Assembly (NCBI GenBank): GCA_035048485.1
Contig: CM068584.1
Coordinates: 55,181,739-55,245,738 of the forward strand
Source of the DNA: Pteria penguin
Lineage: Eukaryota > Mollusca > Bivalvia > Pterioida > Pteriidae
Reading direction: 5' to 3'
Length of the DNA stretch: 64,000 nt
Positions 55,933 to 64,000 of this stretch are shown piece after piece. The notes under the pieces were generated by a model. The model ran no database searches and was not told the DNA's origin. It saw only the letters and a program-made list of their open reading frames with translations. Numbering within the stretch: the first letter of the stretch is position 1; every line of letters begins with the position of its first letter. The position numbers were made by a program, and so were the translations under genes.

Positions 55933-56827
55933 CAGTCTAACCTGGCATAACGGCCACCTTAGTTGGACGGCCACCTGCTTATAACGGCCGTTTTCAGACC
56001 CTCCCAATCGTGTTTGCTCATTATTGATACCTAATTTAACGGCCACCTGTCTAACGCGGCCAGCAGCCACCATCTTCGTCCCCAAACTCGCGATCGATCT
56101 TCGTTTAAACGGCCGTCTTGACCACAAGTCATTTGACAAGCTTTTTGACTGCGAGTCACGTTTTCTCGCCACCTGAACAAACCTTCAAAGAAAACAGCTG
56201 ATGGCACGTAAACACAATTCACCATGCATTTTATATTGAGTTTGATTTCGTTTACGTCACTGGTATACACAATACAGGCATATTATCACTATTGTGGCAC
56301 ATCACTTCGAAATCTGATCAGCAAACGAAAAACTTTAACTCTTGAAGAGCGCTAAAATGCACTTTCGATGCTCGAGACTGGAAAAAGTGCACGAGCCGTC
56401 GCTAAAGACCTCGGTGTTGGCAGGACGGATGTTCTCCAAATATTAAAAAGAAAAGCGAAAATTTTAGAGGACATAGAAAATAATGTGAAAATAATGTGTC
56501 CGGTGAAGGGAAAAGAAAAAAATGATTTAACGTGGAAGTGGTTCCAGGAGGCGGCCACTCGGAGAGTGAATGTGACCGGACCCATGATTAAAGAGAGGGC
56601 GTTAAAATTTGCCGAGGACACATTCAAAGTATCAAACGGATGGTTATCGTGTTTCATAAAGCTAAACAATATTGTCTTTGGGACGATGAGCGGGGAAAAG
56701 GGCGACGTTGATGACGGAGCTGTCAGTGACCGGGTCTCCAGTCTGCCGTCTCTCTGTGAGGGATACAAAGCACACAACATATTCAATATGAATGAAATGG
56801 TCCTTTTTTATATGATTATCATATGAC
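55933..56827 (+). mobile_element. Pogo/Tigger DNA transposon, 5' part
   Basis: The left terminus CAGTCTAACCTGGCATAACG begins near 55935 after a TTTA flank and is followed by repeated AACGGCCACCT words, the usual arrangement of Tigger ends. It encodes the N-terminal part of a Tigger transposase. The right terminus and the catalytic two-thirds are missing. Confidence 0.8.
56317..56825 (+). pseudogene. Tigger (TIGD-like) transposase N-terminal fragment
   Basis: Starts in SKRKTLTLEER, then an in-frame TAA at 56353-56355, then NALSMLETGKSARAVAKDLG, VGRTDVLQILKRKAKILEDI: the pipsqueak/CENP-B-type helix-turn-helix. The second DNA-binding region holds LTWKWFQEAATRRVNVTGPM, KERALKFAEDTFKVSNGWL and NNIVFGTMSGEKGDVD. 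The final part SLCEGYKAHNIFNMNEMVLF corresponds to the first catalytic Asp (usually N-M-D-E-T-G-L-F-Y), here changed to Asn. The frame ends at 56825 and DDE core residues 2 and 3 are absent. Inactive relic. Confidence 0.85.
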
Positions 56828-56979
56828 CTTTTTAAAATTCTATAATTCGATTACATTATATTTTAAGCGCACAACAGCTCCTTTAACTCCTGTCAATCCC
56901 CTACATCCGCGTATTACCTGAGTTTTTGAATATCAAGTAAAAATCGAGCAGCTTGGGTGAGATACAAGCGCGTAAAAGC

Positions 56980-57546
56980 TCCAGACTACTTACCTGCATA
57001 GTTGTGGTCAGTTTAAATGGTCTGCTATCTCTACACGCCACAACACAAATAAGCGTGCATAAGCCTCGCGTTTGCTCTAAACTGTCCATCAGGTGATAAA
57101 GAAGACAATGTCCACTGAGTAACATGCCCGAGTGTGCACAAGAGTCTGCACATTGCTACGTCACCGTTAGAAAGCAAGTCCTTGCGTTCCAAATGTAACA
57201 GAAAGTGACATTCTTGGGTATGCTTTGCGACGGTCGAAAGTAGATACCGCAAGGAACTGTCGTTACATATGTAAACTCGATTCGTCTCGGATACTGTGGT
57301 TTCTGAAGGTACAACCGATTCCCGCGACAATAAGGAATTGAAGGTCATCTCAATAACGTCCGTATTCGTCATTTTGTTTTCAGGGTACGCGTCTTTGATC
57401 TGCTTTATCTTGTCGGGAACTCGTTTAGAATCAATGGATGTTCCAAGGCATTCAAGCTTGAATGAAGGATAGCGTTTTCTTGCATTATTTGACATGTTGC
57501 TTCTTCGAGATTCTGAGAGTAAATGAGAATTCATTTCCGTTCTCAA
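56980..57546 (-). pseudogene. Uncharacterised coding relic (transposon-type protein N-terminal part)
   Basis: Minus strand. Open frame ARKRYPSFKLECLGTSIDSK, VPDKIKQIKDAYPENKMT, RVYICNDSSLRYLLSTVA, then GHVTQWTLSSLSPDGQFRAN and LMHAYLCCG. After a frame change it reads ACRDSRPFKLTTTMQ up to a consensus GTAAGT donor at about 56994. The stretch G-H-V-x-Q-W-x-S-S...N-x-R-L-x-H-A-Y-x-C-S-G resembles segments of uncharacterised transposon-related proteins, possibly of the same broad group as the relic at 45350-45922. No named domain. Moderate coding signal only. Confidence 0.35.
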
Positions 57547-58522
57547 GTTCCCCAGGTCAGGTGTCAGACGAAGAGGCCATTTACTTCCGATGGAGGCAGG
57601 AAATCCATTGTTTATTGGGGAAACAACCCTTGATTAGGAGGGCAAAAAGTATGCCCCGTACCTGGCGGGAGTTTCAGGGAAAGAACAAGCTGAGAAAGGA
57701 AGAAAGAAAATATGGTCTCAGTTTTACAAAACTTTAAAAACACGAAGAAAAAATGTAAATTTCCAAAAACCAAATGTGTTTAGTTTTTATAAAATTCGAG
57801 AATGTTACTGCACTTCCAAAAAAAGCTCGCTTACAATTCCTAAACTGTCAGATTTCGACAAAAATGGCAAAAATACAGGACCTATTGGTAAAATGTGGGG
57901 TCGCTGCCCCCTAGATCGGTTTGTTACACGTATATCATGACGGTATTTGACTGATGCATGATACAGAAATTTGGGTATTTGCATCAGATTGCGAATCCAG
58001 AGCTCTACCACTAGACCAAGTCGGCTTCCCCCCAAACAACCACTGAATATATATAATATAATGTAACATGAAGATCATGTCGTAAAATTATAATTAGATA
58101 GAAGAGGTGGTTGTATCCAAGCTATAGTCTTCGACGTATTGTGTTTGTATCTAATATTAATATGTATATTTATTTCTTTATGACCTGAATTATATTTCTG
58201 TGTTTTGAGGATGTCGGCTGTTTCGATAAAATGTATATAGATATTTATATACATGTTACCGAGAACCTTTCCAGCTCTTGCCACGTGGAGGCCTCCTCAG
58301 GAAAGAGCCACAATGGTTTGTTTTTTATTTATTTATTTATTATTTTTTTTTTCGGGTTTTTTTTTGGGGGGGGGGGGTTCTTTGTTTTGTGTGTTTTTGA
58401 TGGGTTTTTTCTTTGTTTTTTTTTTTTGGGTGATAATTTCTTAGTTTTGTTTTTTTCTCATGTTACTATTATAATATATTTTCACTGACAAATTCAAAGT
58501 CACGTGTAAAACACTTTCCACT
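57547..58522. other. No recognised gene; T/G-rich simple sequence
   Basis: A T/G-rich low-complexity tract at about 58318-58450 yields spurious Phe/Gly-rich frames. The plus-strand frame 57462-57737 has no domain. Confidence 0.45.
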
Positions 58523-59043
58523 GTCATTTAGTGCCATAAATGCCCCATGTATGGCTGTTTCCCTACATTTGGAAGCCACTCCCGTACTTTCCGAATAACA
58601 CAATTGGGCATAATTTCCCTCCTATATCAATGGGACTGCCATACAAATCTATTTCGCCCTCTGTCCAGACTTTCTGCCCGAGCATTTCTATCTAGATATC
58701 GCAAATCACCCCGCACACCACGATGGCACAGCATTGTCCAGAACTTCTTGTACAGGACCATTCTCTTTCTGCGGTTACGATGGTGAGGAAGGACGTCTGA
58801 TTCTGACAACCACATCTGCCGGTTGCGATCATCCATCACGCAGGACGACGAAAAGCAATCTGGGCACTCGTGTTCCCCTTCAAGCTGTGGAATGAAAGGC
58901 TCATTGCGAGGCGGTTCTATGTCCACCAGGTCCCCAGTCGTGGTGCTGGCGGAACATTTCTCCCAATCCCAGTCATTCTGCGCAAAAACTGCCTGTAGCG
59001 CTTGAAGCTTATCAGGTGATAGATTCAAAGTTACGGTGTTCAT
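58523..59043 (-). pseudogene. Uncharacterised single-exon Cys-motif protein with one stop
   Basis: Minus strand, ATG at 59043. N-terminus MNTVTLNLSPDKLQALQAVF, then HECPDCFSSSCVMDDRNRQM, NRRKRMVLYKKFWTMLCHRG and LRYLDRNARAE. An in-frame TGA at about 58625 is followed in the same frame by YRREIMPNCVIRKVREWLPN, then VGKQPYMGHLWH and a stop near 58523. The continuity of REIMPxCVxxxVRExxPNxxxxPYMGH after the stop suggests a single nonsense change in a protein of about 173 residues. I have seen this arrangement in small uncharacterised animal proteins but know no function. Cys pairs suggest metal binding. Confidence 0.5.
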
Positions 59044-59361
59044 CGTTGGGTTTTAGAAGCAGAATGATAATATGTGTAAGAAATTTAGATATATTAAGAC
59101 GCTTTCTCGTAATTAATATCTAATTGAAAATTTTACTTTGTACTCCTCATTATTTTTAATTACCTATTATCAATTTCTTTTCATTATAAAAACAACGCAT
59201 TCCGATTTTCAGAGAAAATAATTAATTCGAAATAAAAAAAACCGTGGCTTCAAATGTTAATTATCGTTGTTTGGGCTCATATTAGATAAGGCAATTGATA
59301 TTAATTTTATGTTACATGGTTGAACACAAGTACCCCGGTCATCCGCTCTTGCTCATTACAG
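59044..59361. other. AT-rich spacer, nothing recognised
   Basis: No frame or repeat of note. Confidence 0.5.
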
Positions 59362-60082
59362 GTTGCAGTTCAAGTGAAAGTACTTTCATGTGCAAATGAA
59401 ACTGTTCAAAATGTAAGAGATGCACCAATAAAAAAGAGAGGTTGTAATTGCTGATAAGACCATCCATGACTCTGACCCTATGGGACAAGCAGATAAGTGC
59501 TGTACAGGAAGGTATATCGTACAAGTTTACTTTCCTGGGTACGAGAATATTTCAAAACCAGAAAGTTTTGACAACAACACTTTCCTCAACAGTTCAGCAA
59601 ATAGAAGACATACACAACTGTATCATCAACAATGTCTATACAGTCCAGTGAAAAAAAAAAAAAAAACAGGACAAATAACACAAATCTGTATTCAAATCTC
59701 AACATCGTGTGAACATTGTAGAGCAAAAATTGAAGTAGAGGCTGATGATGCATTATTCATCAGATGTAATTCCTGCAAAATGAAAATGAGGAAAACTTCA
59801 GTTCAGAATAGTTTGCATGGTACTCTCTGTTTCATTCAAACGAATGAAACTGAGAAAGTCAAACTTACAATTTTCGTCTCTGTCTTGAGCACATTTGCTG
59901 AGGTTAACAACCTGGACAAAAATGACACTGAAAGTCTAGACGATTTTTTGTTGACAAAACCAATTAGGATTTCATTCTCTGAAGTGAACAAAATGGTTTT
60001 GAATATTAATGTGCATTCTGCACAGGCATCTCCAGGAAAACAGCATCACCATAGTGGCCAGGTCACACAATGTTGGAGATGA
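59362..60082 (+). pseudogene. RPA1-like OB-fold protein relic
   Basis: An acceptor TTGCTCATTACAG precedes VAVQVKVLSCANETVQNVRD, REVVIADKT. After a one-base frame change the sequence reads MTLTLWDKQISAVQEGISYK, FTFLGTRIFQNQKVLTTTL. This is the V-(A/G)-D-x-T-G-S-(I/M)-x-L-T-L-W pattern of RPA-type OB folds. After a stop and a run of about 15 A (59651-59665) the frame continues with a zinc motif CEHC...(x17)...CNSC and a second beta-rich domain ending FSEVNKMVLNINVH. The layout OB fold then zinc-containing OB fold is that of RPA large-subunit-like proteins, which also occur in Helitrons. Two lesions make it non-functional as read. Confidence 0.55.
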
Positions 60083-60239
60083 AGAAACAAGTAATGATAT
60101 AAAACATTACTCACCTAACTTTATATCTTTCATGTTGAAAATGTGACATGTAATATAATAGAACATGTACAAAATGTGCATGGATTTTAATTCAGGTGCA
60201 GATATGACTACATTTTTATATTGTGGTTTGTTTTTTTAG

Positions 60240-60330
60240 TTTGTTTGTTTCATGTATTGGAATCATATTTTCATAGCTTTTATGTTAGTTTTGATGTTTT
60301 TTGGGATCATATTTTCATAGCTTTTATTTG
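60240..60330. repeat. Short direct duplication
   Basis: ATCATATTTTCATAGCTTTTAT occurs at about 60262 and again about 45 bp downstream. Confidence 0.7.
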
Positions 60331-60523
60331 CAATCGAAATACATTGTACTTGATGGAGAATGCACAGTAAGTTTGTGTATTTTGATTGAATTTACCGGTA
60401 GGTTCAATTTTCCTAGTGTTTTTAGGTTTGTGTTGATTTTAGGTTCACGTTTCTAAGTGTTTACTATTGTTTTGATAGTCATACCTTGTTTTGTTTTATA
60501 TTTTGACAGACAGTTAATTTTTG

Positions 60524-60657
60524 TGTCACCTGTAAAGCATAAAGACATTAAGTATCACTTCATCCGCCCATCCATCTGTCTGTCCGTCTGTCACACTTCG
60601 TAAGACGTTATCCCTAAGGAGTTGCCATGTTTCGCATTTGGCAAGTGCATTCCTTAG
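60524..60657. repeat. Dispersed repeat, first diverged direct copy
   Basis: Begins TGTCACCTGTAAAGCATAAA, contains CTGTCTGTCCGTCTGTCACA and ends near GTGCATTCCTTAG. The second copy is at 60752-60878 in the same orientation. Confidence 0.65.
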
Positions 60658-60722
60658 ATTGATTGATTGTTGTTTTACGTCACGCCGGGAATATTACACC
60701 CATATGGTGACGGTTACAATCA
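60658..60722 (-). mobile_element. Isolated LINE/SINE 3' tail
   Basis: The plus strand reads GATTGATTGTTGTTTTACGT, CACGCCGGGAATATTACACC, CATATGGTGACGG. This is the reverse complement of the shared LINE/SINE 3' tail, with a GATT simple-repeat end. No coding part is attached, so it is a very short 5'-truncated copy. Confidence 0.8.
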
Positions 60723-60751
60723 TAAATTAGCATTGTAATGCTGCCCATTCT

Positions 60752-60878
60752 AGTGTCACCTACGAAACAAAGGGACACTTAGATATCTCTTCGTCAATCT
60801 GTCTGTCAGTCACACTTTGTAAGAACTCATTCCTAAGTATCATTGTGTTCCGCAGGCGACACGTGCATTCCTTGGAAT
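60752..60878. repeat. Dispersed repeat, second diverged direct copy
   Basis: TGTCACCTACGAAACAAAGG ... CTGTCTGTCAGTCACACTTT ... GTGCATTCCTTGG, co-linear with 60524-60657. The two copies bracket the LINE/SINE tail. Confidence 0.65.
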
Positions 60879-62896
60879 GTTGTCATTCTAGTTTTATTGT
60901 TAGTACATGTATTAAAATTTTTCTGCTTTTGCCATGTTTTCATACTTGTATACAACAAACAATAAATGTGATACATCATAAACAATAACTATATGTACAT
61001 GTAAAGTGCATGACTTCTTTATTGTATCATCTGTCTATGAAGCATAGTTCTTTAAAAAAGGTCACTTTGCGCCTTGTACAAGCTGTAGTCTTTAAATGTT
61101 TACATTTCCCACCTTTAACACTTGAACCAAACTGAATACACAAAATGTTCATAACGAGAAAGATTTTATTCAGAAAGGGTTAAGGGGTCAAACGTAAAAG
61201 AAGGTCAAACAATTGATTACTATGAGTAATGATTGTAATGGCAAAGGTCAGTGTTTCTGTTATAACACTATATACATTTCATTATTGCAATGCTGTAACT
61301 CAGTGCATTTCAGATGTGGTCACACTTTGTAATTCATTTTTATTCATGTATTGTATAGCTCCATGGTGACTTCTGCCACATGACTGAGCCAGCAACTCCT
61401 TTTTTTTTTCTTTCAAGCACTGCTATGTATTTGTTTCATAAAACTTATATTCTAGTTATATACTTATGTATTGATCCCATTATAAATATAATAAAAAGTA
61501 GACAAGATAGAACATCTTCATGTTCAAATAAATTGATGAACATTTTACTTTCTCTCAGCACTGAAATGCGTTATTATTGTTCTCAAAGGTTTCATGTCTA
61601 GCTCTTCAAATTAATTTTCAATTTTGACTTTTGCTATTACACTTGAAAATCATAAATTTCATAAAATATCCTCTCTCCATACTATTTTTGTGTTAAACAT
61701 TCTTATCTGCCTTACAATGTATTCCTATTATGCAACATTTATTTCATGTTGATATAAATTTTTACGTTGATATAAATTTTCATGTTGCATGTTCATATCA
61801 CAAAATAAATATGAATGCAACAGTCATTTTATCTGTTGCAAAACTTTAACTATTGCCCATGTGATAACTTATTAATAATACTGAAAAGTAGTAGCAGCTG
61901 TATTTTATATGTATCTTAAGGTCTTCAGCCGATATAAAATCAGAAAAGTGTTTAAATACAGGTATACCAACATGCAACATTGCATTTGCAAATTCTTAAA
62001 AATCTTGATGTGTTTTTGTATTTAATCTATCTCATGTTATTAAAATTAAATTCATATTTGTTTCATTTATTAGTTATTCTTTTGTTTTCACAAAACACAA
62101 CATTACATATACTTATACCCCACTTTGAAGAACGTGGTGCATATTGCTATATGTATGCTGCTGTCAGTGGGTATGTACATACACTAACAGTTTCCGTTCA
62201 TTATTCCTGCAACTGGTGCTCAAATTTGCATACAAATTGGCATACTTCGTGACAATATCTAGATCAAGTTTTTATTTGGTAAAGATTTAAACCATTTTTG
62301 GCCGGATTGCAAAGCAACTCCGGTCTATAGATTGGTGTGTCTGTCCATCAACATTTTGGTTAAAGTTTGTGGTTGAAGAAACATTTCGGAAATGAATACA
62401 AGTATAGACTTGATATGTAGATAGACCTTGATGAATACTACTTATTTCCTAGCGTTTCATCTGACCTTGACCTTTCTTGACCTGAATATGCTTAGCGATC
62501 CAGCCATACCGTCTTTAGCGGTTTCATATTGAATGACTTGTACCCCAAAGACTTTACTGATTTAAAACATTCCATTCCATTCATTATCTCTGCAACGGAT
62601 GCACATATTTATATGAGATTTGGCTTACAGATACATCAAGATAATATCATTGAACAATTTCTTAATGACTTATGCCAATTGAACCTAATAAATCAATAGC
62701 TTAGTGTCTGTTCAATAGATTCCCTATGCTCCCTTTAATGAAACAGGCATTGGGAGCATCAGTGTTTAACAAACATCTCTTGCTCACGTATGTGTCCAAA
62801 GGAGGCATACAAGGCAATGTGTTGAAACTATGCCAAATCGAACTCTGCAAGTACTCCCTTCAATTGACTGATAAGAAAGTATTTCAATGCTTAAAT
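60879..62896. other. No recognised gene
   Basis: AT-rich. Open frames at 61380-61601 and 61980-62252 lack domains. The segment 62290-62420 (GGCCGGATTGCAAAGCAACTCCGG) looks like a dispersed repeat with a self-complementary GCCGGA/TCCGG start. Confidence 0.4.
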
Positions 62897-64000
62897 TCAG
62901 TTCAATTTCCTGTTGAAAATGTACTTCGCACTCAGGTGAGCGATATAGGCCCATTTCGGCCTCTTGTTTGCAGCCTGAAAATACAAAACCGGAAACAGAA
63001 AACAAAAACCAACAATAGACAACTCGATTAAAGTAAATAAACATTCTAAAACATTTCGAACATTAAATGTCACTATACAAGTCAGTAGAGTGGCGCAACC
63101 TCTTTTTCCTCTGTCATAAACATATTGGGATAGTTCTGCCCCAGAAAAAAACCGCACACAATCACATACACACGTATTGTTAGCTTCGCTGCACGATGTG
63201 GACGGACGGGTGTTCTGATCCATATTGTTGCATCGCAGACCTGGGGAATCGGACACACAAGTCTCTGGGTTGACGGAACCAGTAGACCCTGAAACTTCAC
63301 TAATCTCCGTTGGAGTGTCTGGAGGTTCTGCAACGGGACGCGGAGGAATGTTCAGAGATTGGCGGAGAGACTCATCTGCATCACGGGACTGTGATACTGA
63401 AGAGAAGGATTTGCCGCGTTTTATTTCTGTCACCTGTAAGGTACACCAGGTCGCCTACTTCCAATGATTTGTTAGGCGGATAACTATCTTCACTGCATTT
63501 AAAAAGTTGGCTGTAAGCATGATTGGCATTGCGGGATGAAAATTGATCCAGAATAAGTTGTCTATCATTCACATGCAATTGCGAGTTGGTAAACTGGTCG
63601 CGTTGAAGTAACATTTCACGGGCCGACAAGCCTCTGTTGCGCACACGAGAATTCAATGTGGCTGTTCAAGGTAAGCTGAACTGGGGTACCAGTGTGGGCA
63701 GTAGGGTCTAAGCGGAGGATCTCATCTTGCACTTCTTGAATGGCTTTCTCTGCAACTTGGTTTTTATTAATGTTCGTCAACCTACCGATTTCTAATCGAA
63801 TCCTGTGCGAAAGCAACATCTTGTCGTCTGACCGAGCTTGTAAGGCTGGTGCAGGATCAGGACGAATGACCGCGGCGGGACCGTCTAAGGGGTTCTATGT
63901 ACAACTGAAGTAGAGCATTTCGTAGTGTGTCGCTTCTGTCATCTTCAATGATACACGCAGATGTGAATGATGTCAGGCATTCGCGAATTACGAGAATACA
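62897..64000 (-). pseudogene. Ty3/Gypsy integrase core and C-terminus, runs off the window
   Basis: Minus strand from the right edge: CILVIRECLTSFTSACIIED; after a frameshift near 63.89 kb [20 protein letters not shown], holding the second core Asp (R-x-D-P-A-P); [20 protein letters not shown], holding the catalytic Glu region ([10 protein letters not shown]); after another frame change near 63.65 kb [20 protein letters not shown], then VNDRQLILDQFSSRNANHAY and SLEVGDLVYLTGDRNK. A last frame change near 63.43 kb leads into a Ser/Pro/Thr-rich tail. This is the integrase of a Gypsy lineage with R-G-L-S-A-R-E after the core. It is a separate element from the gag/protease part at 11-14 kb, given strand and distance. 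Confidence 0.8.

Noticed and set aside
56031..56270. Minus-strand ORFs at the Tigger left end
   Set aside because: They overlap the repeated AACGGCC terminal region of the transposon and show no domain.
58231..58488. Phe/Gly-rich membrane protein
   Set aside because: Product of a T/G homopolymer-rich tract.
1..64000. CRISPR array, operons or bacterial contamination
   Set aside because: No regularly spaced identical repeats. Spliced genes, LINEs, SINEs and microsatellites are eukaryotic.

Overview
This is an intron-rich, AT-rich eukaryotic nuclear DNA window dominated by transposable elements. The mix (I/Nimb-like LINEs, a tRNA-derived SINE, hAT, Tigger, BEL/Pao, two or more Ty3/Gypsy lineages, a Penelope-like RT) and the dispersed repeat types fit a lophotrochozoan, most likely a bivalve mollusc. 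That placement is inference from family knowledge; no search was run. There is no bacterial gene organisation, CRISPR or rRNA.

Layout. 0-10.4 kb: unique AT-rich DNA with a minisatellite, a MULE-like transposase remnant, (TA)n arrays, a CR1/L2-like LINE 3' end, a Penelope-like RT remnant, a foldback element, and two candidate minus-strand host exons (6.8 and 10.3 kb). 10.4-14.28 kb: the 5' half of a Ty3/Gypsy-like retrotransposon: leader with a tRNA-Lys-type primer-binding site, an SGNH-hydrolase-like ORF, a gag with a Gly/Arg-rich tail, a textbook -1 frameshift signal (slippery CCCAAAA, 6-nt spacer, 11-bp hairpin) and a protease frame lacking the catalytic DTG/DSG. It is cut off by LINE copy A (14.28-19.97 kb, minus).

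21.2-33.2 kb is a nested stack. A BEL/Pao integrase C-terminus is interrupted by LINE C (+), which is broken by LINE B (-). LINE B itself carries a SINE (14-bp target-site duplication) and a complete hAT element (8-bp duplication, matched 8-bp termini, two GT-AG introns). LINE D (45.92-51.80 kb, +) is the most complete copy. Copies A-D share an ATGA overlap between ORF1 stop and ORF2 start, and the SINE ends in the same 3' tail as these LINEs, so the LINE family is the likely source of its reverse transcriptase.

33-45.9 kb: BEN-like exons, a Gypsy integrase scrap, a MITE, a RecQ-helicase pseudogene, a CCAAT/CACGTG-rich promoter-like block, a diverged LINE tail, a candidate secreted-protein first exon, a second SINE copy and a transposase-like relic interrupted by LINE D. 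52-64 kb: a well-supported four-exon minus-strand host gene for a small predicted type I membrane protein (52.2-53.6 kb), a KCTD-like BTB pseudogene, a Tigger fragment, two uncharacterised minus-strand coding relics, an RPA-like OB-fold relic, and at the right edge the integrase of another Ty3/Gypsy element running off the window.

Most coding relics are broken by frameshifts or stops. Apparently intact coding signal is limited to the candidate host exons (6.8, 10.3, 34-35, 43.6 and 52-53.6 kb).
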